DNA of 64,000 nucleotides from an uncultured Clostridia bacterium (GTDB lineage Bacteria > Bacillota > Clostridia > TANB77 > CAG-508), in NCBI GenBank assembly GCA_934182605.1, contig CAKPRQ010000001.1, positions 157,045-221,044 on the forward strand, given 5' to 3'. Below the pieces are notes generated by a model. That model was not told the origin of the DNA, ran no database searches, and was given only the letters and a program-made list of their open reading frames with translations. A program made the translations under genes and the position numbers. The stretch's first letter is position 1; each line of letters opens with the position of its first letter. This document shows, piece by piece, positions 52,493-61,935 of the stretch.

Positions 52493-52599
52493 ATTAATGA
52501 ATAATATTTAAAATAAAAATAAATAATATTATTGATATTTATTTTTCAATATGATATATTTATAATGTTATTTAATTTTATTTTAAGGAGGAAAAATTC

Positions 52600-54834
52600 A
52601 TGGAATTTAAAGAATGGGAAGGTTTTAAAAACGGAGGATGGAAAAAAGAAATAAATGTTAGAGATTTCATACAAAACAATTATACTCCATATAATGGAGA
52701 TGCTAATTTTTTAGCCAAACCAACTGAAAGAACAAAGCAACTTTGGGATAAAGTTTTAGATTTATACAAAAAAGAGAATGAAAATAATGGAGTTTTAGAT
52801 ATAGATACTGACACAGCTTCTACTATTACCAGTCATAAAGCTGGATATATTGAGAAAGATTTAGAACAAATTGTAGGTTTACAAACTGATGCTCCTTTAA
52901 AAAGAGCTATTATGCCTGCTGGTGGTTATAGAATTGTTGAAAAATCTTGTTCTGCATATGATAGAGAAGTTTCTAAAGAAATTAAAGAAATATATACAAA
53001 ACATCGTAAAACTCATAACGACGGTGTTTTTGAGGCTTATACAAAAGAAATTAGAGCTGCTCGTTCCTCTCATATTATAACAGGTTTACCAGATGGATAT
53101 GGTCGTGGTAGAATTATTGGTGATTACAGAAGAGTTGCTTTATATGGTGTAGATGCTTTAATTGAAGATAAACAAAAAGTATTTGATAATATGACTCTTG
53201 TTACAATAGATGAAGATATTATAAGAGAGCGTGAAGAAATATCAGAACAAATTTCTTCTCTAAAAGAATTAAAAGAAATGGCTTCATTCTATGGCTTTGA
53301 TATTTCTAAACCTGCTAGTGATGCAAAAGAAGCTGTACAATGGACATATTTTGCTTACCTTGGTGCAACAAAAGAACAAAATGGAGCTGCTATGAGTTTA
53401 GGTAGAACTTCTACTTTCCTTGATATTTATTTTGAAAGAGATTTAAGAAATAATATTATAACTGAAGAAGAAGCTCAAGAAATTATAGACCATTTCATTA
53501 TGAAGTTAAGAATGATTAGATTTTTAAGAACACCTGAATATGATGAATTATTTAGTGGTGACCCCGTATGGGTAACAGAATCTATTGGTGGTATGGGTAT
53601 TGATGGTAGAACTTTAGTTACTAAAAATTCTTTCAGGATTTTACACACATTAGTTAACTTAGGACCTGCTCCAGAACCAAACTTAACTATTTTATGGTCT
53701 ACTCGCCTACCAGAAAACTTTAAAAAATATTGTTCAGAATTATCTATAAAAACAAGTTCTATACAATATGAAAACGATGATTTAATGCGTGAATATTGGG
53801 GCGACGATTATGGAATTGCTTGTTGTGTTTCTGCAATGAGAATAGGAAAACAAATGCAGTTCTTTGGAGCTAGATGTAATTTAGCTAAAACATTATTATA
53901 TGCTATAAATGGCGGTAAGGATGAAATAAGTGGTAAACAAGTAGCACCTATTTTTGAACCAATTAAAAGTGAATATTTGAATTATGATGAGGTAATGCAA
54001 AAATTTGACCAAATGATGGATTGGGTTGCTAAGGTGTATATAAATGCTTTAAATATTATCCACTATATGCACGATAAATATAATTATGAAAAATTAGAAA
54101 TGGCTTTACATGATAAAGATATTTTAAGAACTATGGCTTGCGGTATTGCTGGTTTATCTGTAGTAGCAGACTCTTTATCTGCAATAAAATATGCAAAAGT
54201 TAAAGTTTTAAGAAATGAAAACGGATTAGCTACAGATTATGAAATAGAAGGAGATTTTCCAAAATACGGTAATGATGATGATAGAGTAGATAATATTGCT
54301 GTAGATATTGTTAAAAGATTTATGAATAAATTAAGACAACAAGAAACTTACAGAAACTCTGTACCTACACTTTCAATCCTTACAATTACATCAAATGTTG
54401 TATATGGTAAAAATACAGGAAACACACCAGATGGAAGACGTGCAGGAGCTCCTTTCGGACCAGGTGCTAACCCACTCCATGGAAGGGATACAAATGGAGC
54501 TCTAGCAGTAATGAATACAATTTCTAAATTACCATATAATGACTCAGAAGACGGGATCTCATTCACATTTGCAATAATACCAAGTGCTTTAGGAAAAACA
54601 GATGAAGCAAAAGTATACAACTTAACAGCTTTATTAGATGGATATTTTTCTAAATTAAGTCACCATATAAATGTTAATGTTTTTGATAGACATTTATTAG
54701 AAGATGCAATGGAACATCCAGAAAAATACCCACAACTTACAATAAGAGTTTCTGGTTATGCTGTTAAATTTACAAAACTTACTCGTGAACAACAATTAGA
54801 TGTTATAAATAGAACTATACATGAAACAATATAA
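52600..54834 (+). CDS. pflB: Pyruvate formate-lyase
   Basis: The glycyl-radical enzyme splitting pyruvate plus CoA into acetyl-CoA and formate. 744 residues. The catalytic pair is C408/C409 (GIACCVSAMRIGKQ); the radical glycine is G719 in IRVSGYAVKF. FKNGGWKKEINVRDFIQ opens the protein, and NTPDGRRAGAPFGPGANP is the conserved late substrate-site segment. GGAGGAAAA precedes the ATG. It is followed by its activase 70 bases later. Confidence 0.97.
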   Translation: MEFKEWEGFKNGGWKKEINVRDFIQNNYTPYNGDANFLAKPTERTKQLWDKVLDLYKKENENNGVLDIDTDTASTITSHKAGYIEKDLEQIVGLQTDAPLKRAIMPAGGYRIVEKSCSAYDREVSKEIKEIYTKHRKTHNDGVFEAYTKEIRAARSSHIITGLPDGYGRGRIIGDYRRVALYGVDALIEDKQKVFDNMTLVTIDEDIIREREEISEQISSLKELKEMASFYGFDISKPASDAKEAVQWTYFAYLGATKEQNGAAMSLGRTSTFLDIYFERDLRNNIITEEEAQEIIDHFIMKLRMIRFLRTPEYDELFSGDPVWVTESIGGMGIDGRTLVTKNSFRILHTLVNLGPAPEPNLTILWSTRLPENFKKYCSELSIKTSSIQYENDDLMREYWGDDYGIACCVSAMRIGKQMQFFGARCNLAKTLLYAINGGKDEISGKQVAPIFEPIKSEYLNYDEVMQKFDQMMDWVAKVYINALNIIHYMHDKYNYEKLEMALHDKDILRTMACGIAGLSVVADSLSAIKYAKVKVLRNENGLATDYEIEGDFPKYGNDDDRVDNIAVDIVKRFMNKLRQQETYRNSVPTLSILTITSNVVYGKNTGNTPDGRRAGAPFGPGANPLHGRDTNGALAVMNTISKLPYNDSEDGISFTFAIIPSALGKTDEAKVYNLTALLDGYFSKLSHHINVNVFDRHLLEDAMEHPEKYPQLTIRVSGYAVKFTKLTREQQLDVINRTIHETI

Positions 54835-54904
54835 TTAATATATAACCTGTTATAAGTATTTTCTTATTAAAAATCTTGATATATAAAAGAAAGGAATATT
54901 CTAT

Positions 54905-55627
54905 ATGAACGAAATCACAGCAAATGTACACTCATTTGAAACTTTTGGAACAGTAGATGGACCTGGTATTAGGTTTGTTTTATTTTTACAAGGATGCCAC
55001 TTAGGCTGTTTGTACTGCCATAATAAAGATTCTTGCAGTATAGGAACAGGTCAAGATATGACATTAACAGAAATAGTAGAAAAAATAGATAGATACAAAG
55101 AATATATTATAAACTCTAATGGTGGTGTAACAGTTTCAGGTGGTGAACCTCTTTTACAAGCAGATTTTGTTAGAGAATTTTTTAAATGCTTAAAAGAAAA
55201 AGGTTACCATACTGCATTAGATACATCAGGAGCCTTTCCTATGTCCAACAAAATTATTGAAGTATTGAAATATACAGATTTAGTTTTATTAGATATTAAA
55301 CATATAGATAATGAAAAATGTATAAAATTAACTGGAAAACCTAATACGTATACATTAGAATTTGCAAAATATTTAAGTGATAATAATATAAAATTATGGA
55401 TAAGACAAGTTTTGGTGCCAGGATATACAGATGATGAAGATGATTTGTTAAAATTAAAAGATTTTCTATCTACATTGAAAACTGTAGAAAATGTAGAAAT
55501 TTTACCTTATCATACTATGGGAAAATATAAATGGGAAGAATTAGGTTTCAAATATGAATTAGAAGGTGTACCCGCTGCTACTGTAAACGATATACTTAGA
55601 GCTAAAAGAATTTTAGGAATTAACTAA
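54905..55627 (+). CDS. pflA: Pyruvate formate-lyase activating enzyme
   Basis: A radical-SAM enzyme that generates the glycyl radical on PflB. 240 residues. The cluster motif is CHLGCLYCHN (CxxxCxxC), preceded by ETFGTVDGPGIRFVLFLQG; GGVTVSGGEPLLQADF binds SAM; a late LPYHTMGKYKWEELG is typical. GAAAGGAA precedes the ATG. A hairpin terminator follows. Confidence 0.97.
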   Translation: MNEITANVHSFETFGTVDGPGIRFVLFLQGCHLGCLYCHNKDSCSIGTGQDMTLTEIVEKIDRYKEYIINSNGGVTVSGGEPLLQADFVREFFKCLKEKGYHTALDTSGAFPMSNKIIEVLKYTDLVLLDIKHIDNEKCIKLTGKPNTYTLEFAKYLSDNNIKLWIRQVLVPGYTDDEDDLLKLKDFLSTLKTVENVEILPYHTMGKYKWEELGFKYELEGVPAATVNDILRAKRILGIN

Positions 55628-55635
55628 ATAATTGT

Positions 55636-55670
55636 AAGAGTATACTATGACTTTCATATAGTATACTCTT
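55636..55670. terminator. Hairpin after pflA
   Basis: 55636-55648 and 55658-55670 are perfect 13-bp complements (AAGAGTATACTAT and its reverse). It could end both pflA and the convergent surface-protein gene. Confidence 0.75.
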
Positions 55671-55730
55671 TACATATAATCAAAAATAGATTTTAAACAA
55701 TTGAAAGGAGTCATATTCTATCTATTAATT

Positions 55731-57305
55731 CTAATAGCCTGTCTTTGGTAATTTTTTTGTAAATGTATTTACATTTTCTGCTTGTGCCTTTACAATAGAA
55801 TTTTCATTAATATTTTGGATATTACTATTTAAATTCATATTTTCTACATTGCTATTTACATCCGTATTTTGAATGTTACTGTTTGTATTTTGATTATTTA
55901 TATTTATATTTGCATTTGTGTTTTGTATATTACTATTTGCATTTTGATTGTCTATATTTATATTTTTATCACTATCACTAATATTTATATTTTTATCACT
56001 ATTATTTTCATTTATGTTTTGATTTCCAGAAGTAATATTTATATCAGTTTCTGAATGTTCTACATTTACATTAATATTTTCTGTGTTTATATCTACTTCG
56101 CTTTTTTGAACTTTATTATTATTTACTGTTAATGTTAATAATTTATTTAATTCCATTTTGAATTCTACTAAGCCATCCATTTTTTGATATCCACTTGTTG
56201 ATTTAACTTCTTGTAAATAATATGTACCGGGTTCTATTCCTTCTAAAATTACTTCTCCATTTGAATTAGTAATTAAATTAGAGTATACAATTTTTTTATT
56301 CGCGTCTAGTATATTAAATTCTGTATCTTTCAACAATGCTTTTGTTTCACCATCTTTTTTAATTATAATAATTTTACTATTATTTTTAGTAAAAGTTTCT
56401 GTTATACTACCATTTCCATCTTCATATGAATTTGCTGCTAAAGCATAATCTTGATATCCTGCTGGTGCTTTACCATAATATACAGGACACGTTCTTAATT
56501 TAGAAGTTACATTTATTGTAAATGTTCCTTCTTGAACATTATGATTTATTGGGATTAAAACTTTAAATTTTTCCGCATTACCAAATTTAGTTTTATCTTG
56601 ATTATTTAAATTAACTATTCTAGTATCTTCTGGTAAATTTGATGAATTTATAGATACTTGAAACTCATTATATTCTGCTTCTGTTCTTATTGAATACGTT
56701 TTAGAAATATAATTTTTATCTATACTATCAACTTCCCATTTATATGATTCGTCAATTATTTCTATTACCTTACTTGGTCTTGTTTCATTACTATTTCTAG
56801 CTTTATTTACTAGTCTTTTTAATAAATTTAAAGTTCTTTCTCCAGCTTCACCTATAGCAGTATATCTCGTAAAGTTGTCTCCATCATTTCCATATAAGAT
56901 ACAATATACGGCTTGTTTTGTAGCAACAAATGCTTCTGTTATTGAAGCCACTCCTAACTCTTGTAAACTTACGTATGGATAACTATTAGAAACAACTCTC
57001 CATATTAATGTATTTGTTAATGTATCTTGAACTTCAACATCATAGAAATCTAATTCACCTTCATTTTCACCTATACCAGGCATATCTCTTTGGAGACAAT
57101 AAGCAGGTTGTTCAGTTCTTCCATCATAATATGAAACTCTAACACATCCTACAGTGTAACCATTATACTTTAGCAATGACTGGCACCTCCCTTCTGTATA
57201 TACTGTAACTGTTTTTTCATTAGTAGCATTAACTACCCCTGGCAAAACTATATTTAATAGTAAAATTATTATCATACCAATTACTAAAACTTTTTTCTTT
57301 ATCAT
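55731..57305 (-). CDS. Surface adhesin/pilin-like protein: thioester domain, Cna-B domain, Asn-rich tail, truncated LPKTG
   Basis: 524 residues from the ATG at 57305 (GAGGAAAT upstream). A signal peptide (KKKVLVIGMIIILLLNIVLP) precedes a TQXA-type thioester region with QPAYCLQRDMPG (the Cys that may bond a Gln), an Ig-like middle, a SpaA/Cna-B domain (TEFNILDANKKIVYSN, GIEPGTYYLQEVKSTSGYQ) and ~110 residues of Asn-rich repeats (NINxxNxNSNIQNT). The protein ends KLPKTGY at the stop codon: the LPxTG sorting motif is present but the hydrophobic segment and charged tail are not. It overlaps the sortase gene by 77 bases. Confidence 0.88.
   Translation of the reverse strand: MIKKKVLVIGMIIILLLNIVLPGVVNATNEKTVTVYTEGRCQSLLKYNGYTVGCVRVSYYDGRTEQPAYCLQRDMPGIGENEGELDFYDVEVQDTLTNTLIWRVVSNSYPYVSLQELGVASITEAFVATKQAVYCILYGNDGDNFTRYTAIGEAGERTLNLLKRLVNKARNSNETRPSKVIEIIDESYKWEVDSIDKNYISKTYSIRTEAEYNEFQVSINSSNLPEDTRIVNLNNQDKTKFGNAEKFKVLIPINHNVQEGTFTINVTSKLRTCPVYYGKAPAGYQDYALAANSYEDGNGSITETFTKNNSKIIIIKKDGETKALLKDTEFNILDANKKIVYSNLITNSNGEVILEGIEPGTYYLQEVKSTSGYQKMDGLVEFKMELNKLLTLTVNNNKVQKSEVDINTENINVNVEHSETDINITSGNQNINENNSDKNINISDSDKNINIDNQNANSNIQNTNANININNQNTNSNIQNTDVNSNVENMNLNSNIQNINENSIVKAQAENVNTFTKKLPKTGY
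55775..56060 (-). repeat. Asn-rich coding repeat region
   Basis: Degenerate repeats of ~33 bases encoding units like NANSNIQNTNA and NINNQNTNSN. Length variation by slippage is likely. Confidence 0.75.
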
Positions 57306-57957
57306 TAATAATTTCCTCACTTTCTTTATATGCTTGTACACATAGTCTATATTCTGGTTTGTTTTTTACACAAGTTATTAGTGTAATTATATCTTCATCT
57401 GTTTCTCCTAAATAAGTCCAATCTGTATCTCTTATAATAGTAATAGATTTTACTTTATATGTTTTTACAAAATTATCTATTCTATAATCTATATCTGCCC
57501 CTATTTCAATTTTATCTAAATTTTCAAAATAATTAACTGGATATCCTCTATTATGTGCTGCTAGCCCCACATTTCCATTGAAAATGTTAGTTTCTTCAAA
57601 ATGGCCTATATACTTATTTAAATTTTCTACATCTGTACCTTCATTTATATTTGCAAAAAGTTTTATACTTTCTATACTTAAAGTCCAAACTTTTACTGCA
57701 TTTTTACTAATTTTATCTAATAGCATTTTTTCAGAAAAATATTTGTTATAAAATTGCTTTTGTACATATTCTTTTAAAATATTTTCTCTTACATCTTCTG
57801 TTATATCAATAAAACTAACTTTCTCTTCAAATTCTTTTGTATGTAATGCTTCTATAACTTTATCTTTAGATTGTGCAATACAAATGTTTAACAATAATAG
57901 TATTATTATTGTTATAAATATAATTATGCTTTCTAGTTTATCACTAATTCGCACCAC
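57229..57957 (-). CDS. Sortase-family transpeptidase
   Basis: A 242-residue sortase. An N-terminal membrane helix (IIIFITIIILLLLNICIA) is followed by a linker and the beta-barrel domain. Catalytic residues are H135 (GLAAHNRGY), C196 (ITLITC) and R204 (YRLCVQA). This arrangement fits class D/E-like or class A-like sortases; I cannot pick by eye. It is the obvious partner of the thioester/Cna-B protein encoded downstream with a 77-base overlap. The start codon is a GTG with an oddly close GAGGTG, so the true start may lie slightly inside. Confidence 0.88.
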   Translation of the reverse strand: MVRISDKLESIIIFITIIILLLLNICIAQSKDKVIEALHTKEFEEKVSFIDITEDVRENILKEYVQKQFYNKYFSEKMLLDKISKNAVKVWTLSIESIKLFANINEGTDVENLNKYIGHFEETNIFNGNVGLAAHNRGYPVNYFENLDKIEIGADIDYRIDNFVKTYKVKSITIIRDTDWTYLGETDEDIITLITCVKNKPEYRLCVQAYKESEEIINDKEKSFSNWYDNNFTIKYSFARGS

Positions 57958-58145
57958 CTCAATCTTATAAATTATGACTTGAATATCAACTTAAGAATAT
58001 AAGTTGTTTTTTAGATACTAAATTGCAATTTATCTATGTTTTTATGTTACCATAAAAACTCACTTTTGTAAAGAAAAATCGTACGTCAAATTAATACAAA
58101 ATTCGACATACAACCTTTGAAACTCGCTCATATTAACTTCTTTAA

Positions 58146-59096
58146 TTATCTTATAATTTCATATCCTAGTAAATTTATTTGATTTGATATGAAATTTTCA
58201 TCACTAGAAATCTCCTTAGATAAATCTGTTGATAAATATTTTTTGTTATCATCTACAAAAATTGTAACTGTATTTTTATTTATTTTATCTCTTAATAAAA
58301 CTGCACCTAAGAAGTTGGCTCCGCTCGAAATTCCAACTCCAAGACCTAGTTTTGAAGATAATAATCTTGACATATTTATAGCATCTTCATCATCTATTAA
58401 AATAATTTCATCGATTTTTTCCTTATCAACAATTTTAGGAATAAATTCATCTCCTATTCCTTCTATTTTATGTTCTCCATATATCTTATTTTGAGATAAC
58501 ATCGGCATAATAGAAGGCTCTAACGCAGCCACTGTAACATTTTCATTACTTTCTTTTAATCTCTTTGAAACTCCCATAAGCGTTCCACCTGTTCCCACTC
58601 CTGAAACGAATCCACTAATAACTTCAGGCACATCTTCTAATAATTCCTTTCCAGTTAATTCGTAATGTGCTATTACATTATTATAATTTTCAAATTGATT
58701 CAAATAATATCCATTTGTACTCTCTTTAGCCATTTTTGCTTCTTCTATACATCTTAAAAATCCACCTTCTTCTTTAGAAAAGCACGTAATTTCCGCACCA
58801 TACAATTTCATTATTTTTTTACGTTCTTCACTTACCCAATCAGGCATAAAAATATGAACTTTATGTCCTAATTTAGCCCCAATACTTGCTAAAGCTATAC
58901 CTGTATTTCCACTAGTAGCTTCATATAAAATCATATTTTCTTTTAATTCATTATTTTCTATTGCTTTATCTACAATATATTTAACTACTCTATCTTTTAT
59001 ACTCCCAGTAACATTAAAATATTCTAATTTTGAATATATATAACATTTCTTACCTTTATATTCATAATTTATCTTGACTAATGGCGTGTTGGTCAT
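58146..59096 (-). CDS. cysK: Cysteine synthase-like PLP enzyme
   Basis: A 316-residue fold-type II PLP enzyme. NVTGSIKDRVVKYIV has the PLP lysine; ATSGNTGIALASIGAKLG is the substrate loop; VSGVGTGGTLMGVSKRLKE binds phosphate; GISSGANFLGAVLL closes the site. It makes cysteine from O-acetylserine and sulfide, though some members use cystathionine-type substrates. AAGGAGTGA precedes the ATG. It stands close to the Fe-S assembly genes but is not in an obvious operon with them. Confidence 0.9.
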   Translation of the reverse strand: MTNTPLVKINYEYKGKKCYIYSKLEYFNVTGSIKDRVVKYIVDKAIENNELKENMILYEATSGNTGIALASIGAKLGHKVHIFMPDWVSEERKKIMKLYGAEITCFSKEEGGFLRCIEEAKMAKESTNGYYLNQFENYNNVIAHYELTGKELLEDVPEVISGFVSGVGTGGTLMGVSKRLKESNENVTVAALEPSIMPMLSQNKIYGEHKIEGIGDEFIPKIVDKEKIDEIILIDDEDAINMSRLLSSKLGLGVGISSGANFLGAVLLRDKINKNTVTIFVDDNKKYLSTDLSKEISSDENFISNQINLLGYEIIR

Positions 59097-59281
59097 TATA
59101 TCACTCCTTTTAATATTATATATATTTGAAAAATATACGTTTGAAATTAAGGTTCTAATATTTTTTACTGCACATTCGATTTTAATTTCACCCTATATTT
59201 TTCAATATATTTAATTAATAGATAATATTCTTTATATATTTTAATGTTACTTTTATATTTAAAACTATTAATAATTAATTA

Positions 59282-59330
59282 GTAACAACTCAGTATGTAT
59301 TTGACTAAAGCTTGGGAACTAAGTAGCTAC
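59282..59330. repeat. Short MITE-like element, copy E10 (49 bp) with 8-bp target duplication
   Basis: GTAACAACTCAG at the left and CTAAGTAGCTAC at the right are imperfect inverted repeats (9 of 12). ATTAATTA flanks both sides (59274-59281 and 59331-59338); the right copy covers the smsB stop codon. Confidence 0.75.
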
Positions 59331-59335
59331 ATTAA

Positions 59336-60277
59336 TTATTTTAAGAATCCATTTATAATTTCATTTTCTGCTTCTTTTTCTGATAAGCCCAAAGTCATTA
59401 ATTTTATTAATTGGTCTCCTGCTATTTTTCCTATTGCAGCTTCGTGTATTAAATTTGCCTCTACATTATTTGCTGTTATTTCTGGTGTTGCTTTTACTAT
59501 CGCATTATCTTTTATAATTGCATCACATTCTACATGTGCAAATGATTTTGTATTGCCATACACTTTTGATATAAATTCTTGTTTAGAGTTTTCTGTTGCT
59601 ACACTTCTTGATGTTACATGTGTACTTGCATTTTCTCCATTTAATGTTACTTCAAAAATTGTTTTAGCATATTCATTTTCATTTGTCATTATTTTTTCAG
59701 TTACTACAAAGTTAGTATTTTCTCCTAAAACTGCTTTTGTTATTCTTTCAGTTGATGTTACTCCTTTTATTTGTATACTTTTCATATCCATTTTGCTATT
59801 AGCTTTCATGTATACTTCTGTTACTGGATTTAAATTTTTATTTCCATCTCCACTGCCTTCTGCATAATGGTTTTCTATATATTTTACATTCGCTCCTTCT
59901 TCTAAATAAAATCTATGAATTCCATTATGTTCAGAATGTTCATGAGATTCATTATGAATTCCACATCCTGCTATTATTGTTACATTAGCATTTTTACCTA
60001 TATAAAAATCATTATATACTACATCTTTTAAACCGCTTTTTGTAATTATAACTGGTATATGTATGAATTCATTTTTAGTATTCTCTCTTACTATTATATC
60101 AATACCCGAAACATCTTCTTTACTTACAATATTTACATTTTCTGTTATTTTTCTTTCTACTGCTTGTCCATCTTTTCTAATATTATATGCTCCTTTTTTT
60201 ATATCTAAAATATTTTCGTGATTAGATACTTCTTCCAATAATCTATTATCTATTTCATTTAATTCATCTTTATTCAT
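59336..60277 (-). CDS. SufB/SufD-type Fe-S scaffold (SmsB-like)
   Basis: A 313-residue SufBD-core protein, shorter than canonical SufB or SufD (about 420-470). It shows the parallel beta-helix pattern, the IAGCGIHNESHEHSEHNGIH stretch rich in Cys/His and the conserved late HVECDAIIKDNA, whose Cys corresponds to the SufB scaffold ligand. A lone SufB-like protein of this length with one SufC is the minimal SMS (SmsCB) Fe-S system described for anaerobes. GGAGATG precedes the ATG. It is encoded right after the ATPase. Confidence 0.88.
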   Translation of the reverse strand: MNKDELNEIDNRLLEEVSNHENILDIKKGAYNIRKDGQAVERKITENVNIVSKEDVSGIDIIVRENTKNEFIHIPVIITKSGLKDVVYNDFYIGKNANVTIIAGCGIHNESHEHSEHNGIHRFYLEEGANVKYIENHYAEGSGDGNKNLNPVTEVYMKANSKMDMKSIQIKGVTSTERITKAVLGENTNFVVTEKIMTNENEYAKTIFEVTLNGENASTHVTSRSVATENSKQEFISKVYGNTKSFAHVECDAIIKDNAIVKATPEITANNVEANLIHEAAIGKIAGDQLIKLMTLGLSEKEAENEIINGFLK

Positions 60278-60291
60278 CACTTCATCTCCTT

Positions 60292-61002
60292 TTAAACTTT
60301 GTACTTACAAGTTTTCTCTAAATTTAATACTTTTTCTAAAATTTTATCAGCATTGCCTTCATCTGCTATTTTTCCATTTTCTAAAAGGATTATACTATCT
60401 GCTATTTTTAATATTCTTTCTTGATGAGATATTATTATAGCTGTTCCATTTGTTTTTTCATTTAATTTTTCAAATATATTTATTAAATTATTAAAACTCC
60501 ATAAATCAATTCCAGCTTCTGGCTCATCAAATATTGTCAATTTTGAATTTCTTGCTATTACAGATGCTATTTCTATTCTTTTTAATTCTCCCCCTGATAA
60601 TGAAGAATTTATTTCACGTGATATATAGTCCTTTGCACATAAACCAACACTTGATAAAATTTCACAAGCTTCTCCAAAATTAATCTTTTTATCTTTTCCA
60701 GCTGATAATTTTATTAAATCTAAAACCGTAATTCCTTTAAATCTTACTGGTTGTTGAAAGGCAAAACTTATTCCTAATTTAGCTCTTTCATCTATTGATA
60801 AATCTGTAATATCTTCTCCATTAAATATTATTTTACCTGAAGTTGGCTTTTCTATACCCATTATTATTTTTGCTAATGTAGATTTACCAGAACCGTTTGG
60901 CCCTGTTATAGCAATGAGTTTTGAATTATTTGTTTCGTAATTTATATTATTTAATATATTTTTATTTTCTTTATGAAAACATATATTTTCTAATTTTAAC
61001 AT
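60292..61002 (-). CDS. sufC: SufC-type ATPase of Fe-S assembly (SmsC-like)
   Basis: A 236-residue ABC ATPase. Walker A is ITGPNGSGKSTLAKII, the signature is SLSGGELKRIEIASVI, Walker B is LTIFDEPEAGIDLW (the E-A-G-I-D of SufC), and the switch His is in IIISHQERIL. I start at 61002, with GGAGGTAAG before the ATG. The pair C then B, with no SufS, SufU or SufD nearby, suggests the minimal SMS system. Confidence 0.93.
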   Translation of the reverse strand: MLKLENICFHKENKNILNNINYETNNSKLIAITGPNGSGKSTLAKIIMGIEKPTSGKIIFNGEDITDLSIDERAKLGISFAFQQPVRFKGITVLDLIKLSAGKDKKINFGEACEILSSVGLCAKDYISREINSSLSGGELKRIEIASVIARNSKLTIFDEPEAGIDLWSFNNLINIFEKLNEKTNGTAIIISHQERILKIADSIILLENGKIADEGNADKILEKVLNLEKTCKYKV

Positions 61003-61132
61003 ACTTACCTCCATTATGATTATAGTAATTATTTTATCACATTTTAAGAAAATTAGCAAAAATTTTCATTGATTTTTATGAAACATAATGATATAATTAT
61101 TTTAAATTAATTACAACGAAGGAGAAATTATT

Positions 61133-61525
61133 ATGATACGCTACATTAAAGGAACTAAAATTCTTTTTAAAAAGAAATTCTCATTAAAAAACAAGGTTTA
61201 TAATACTATAGTTTTTGAAAATTATGATTACAGAAATATGTTACGTCTAAAAAATAATTTAAAATTATTAAAAGATAAAAATAAAATTATTAATACTGAA
61301 ATTATAGAGTTAAGAGAATCACTAGATAATACTTTCAAGTATGAGAAATTTTTAGAAAGTATAAAAGCAGAAAAGAATAAAATTGAAAATAAATCTACCG
61401 CTTTAGTCGTTATAAAAAATAATGCTTTACTTGATATTAATATTAAAACTAAAAAATTTGCTAAATTCTCATTAAAGTCTGTGTTAATTTCTTTGGCAAT
61501 CTCTTTTTTAAATCTATTTATATGA
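61133..61525 (+). CDS. Unknown small tail-anchored protein
   Basis: A 130-residue basic protein, possibly coiled coil in the middle (LRLKNNLKLLKDKNKIIN, ESLDNTFKYEKFLESIK), with a C-terminal membrane helix (SVLISLAISFLNLFI). GAAGGAG precedes the ATG and a terminator follows, so it is a real transcription unit. I do not recognise it. The topology suggests a cytosolic domain held at the membrane by its tail. Confidence 0.65.
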   Translation: MIRYIKGTKILFKKKFSLKNKVYNTIVFENYDYRNMLRLKNNLKLLKDKNKIINTEIIELRESLDNTFKYEKFLESIKAEKNKIENKSTALVVIKNNALLDINIKTKKFAKFSLKSVLISLAISFLNLFI

Positions 61526-61567
61526 AAAAACAGAAACACTATACAAATGCTTCTGTTTTTTACTTTT
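61526..61567. terminator. Bidirectional terminator
   Basis: AAAAACAGAA (61526-61535) pairs with TTCTGTTTTT (61551-61560) between two convergent genes; A and T runs serve both strands. Confidence 0.85.
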
Positions 61568-61581
61568 TATAATATATTAAT

Positions 61582-61836
61582 TTAAAAATTCTTTGAGTTT
61601 AAATCCTTAAAAATTATCTCATTTTGAAGTTGTCTAGTTAAATTTTTTGAAGGAATTCCTGTTGCATATGATACATCTTCTAAATTATTATTTATATCTT
61701 GTTCATTATATGATGATTCATCTATAAAACTTTTTAATTTAGAGAAGTCTAAATTTTCTTTTTTTATACAATTATTACATACATTGTTTAGTCCTGCAAA
61801 AAAATTTCCACATCTTTCACATTTTTTTAATTCCAT
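61582..61836 (-). CDS. YvyF-like small zinc-ribbon protein
   Basis: An 84-residue protein starting MELKKCERCGNFFAGLNNVC. Cys pairs CxxC (KKCERC) and CNNC form a zinc ribbon; the second half has VSYATGIPSKNLTRQLQNE, which resembles the helix-turn-helix-like region of YvyF, a protein of the flagellar operon of Firmicutes. No flagellar genes are near, so its role is open. The start is set at 61836 with GAGAGG upstream. Confidence 0.75.
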   Translation of the reverse strand: MELKKCERCGNFFAGLNNVCNNCIKKENLDFSKLKSFIDESSYNEQDINNNLEDVSYATGIPSKNLTRQLQNEIIFKDLNSKNF

Positions 61837-61935
61837 ACCCAATACCTCTCTCTTTTTGTTTTGTACATTTTATCATACAATACTTTTTTTAGCAAGAGTT
61901 TTTGATATATTTTATTACCAATTTGTGAATTGTAA

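Noticed and set aside
57229..57341. Gene overlap between the sortase and surface-protein genes as an assembly error
   Set aside because: Both frames are intact, the downstream start at 57305 has a ribosome site, and the catalytic Arg of the sortase lies well before the overlap.
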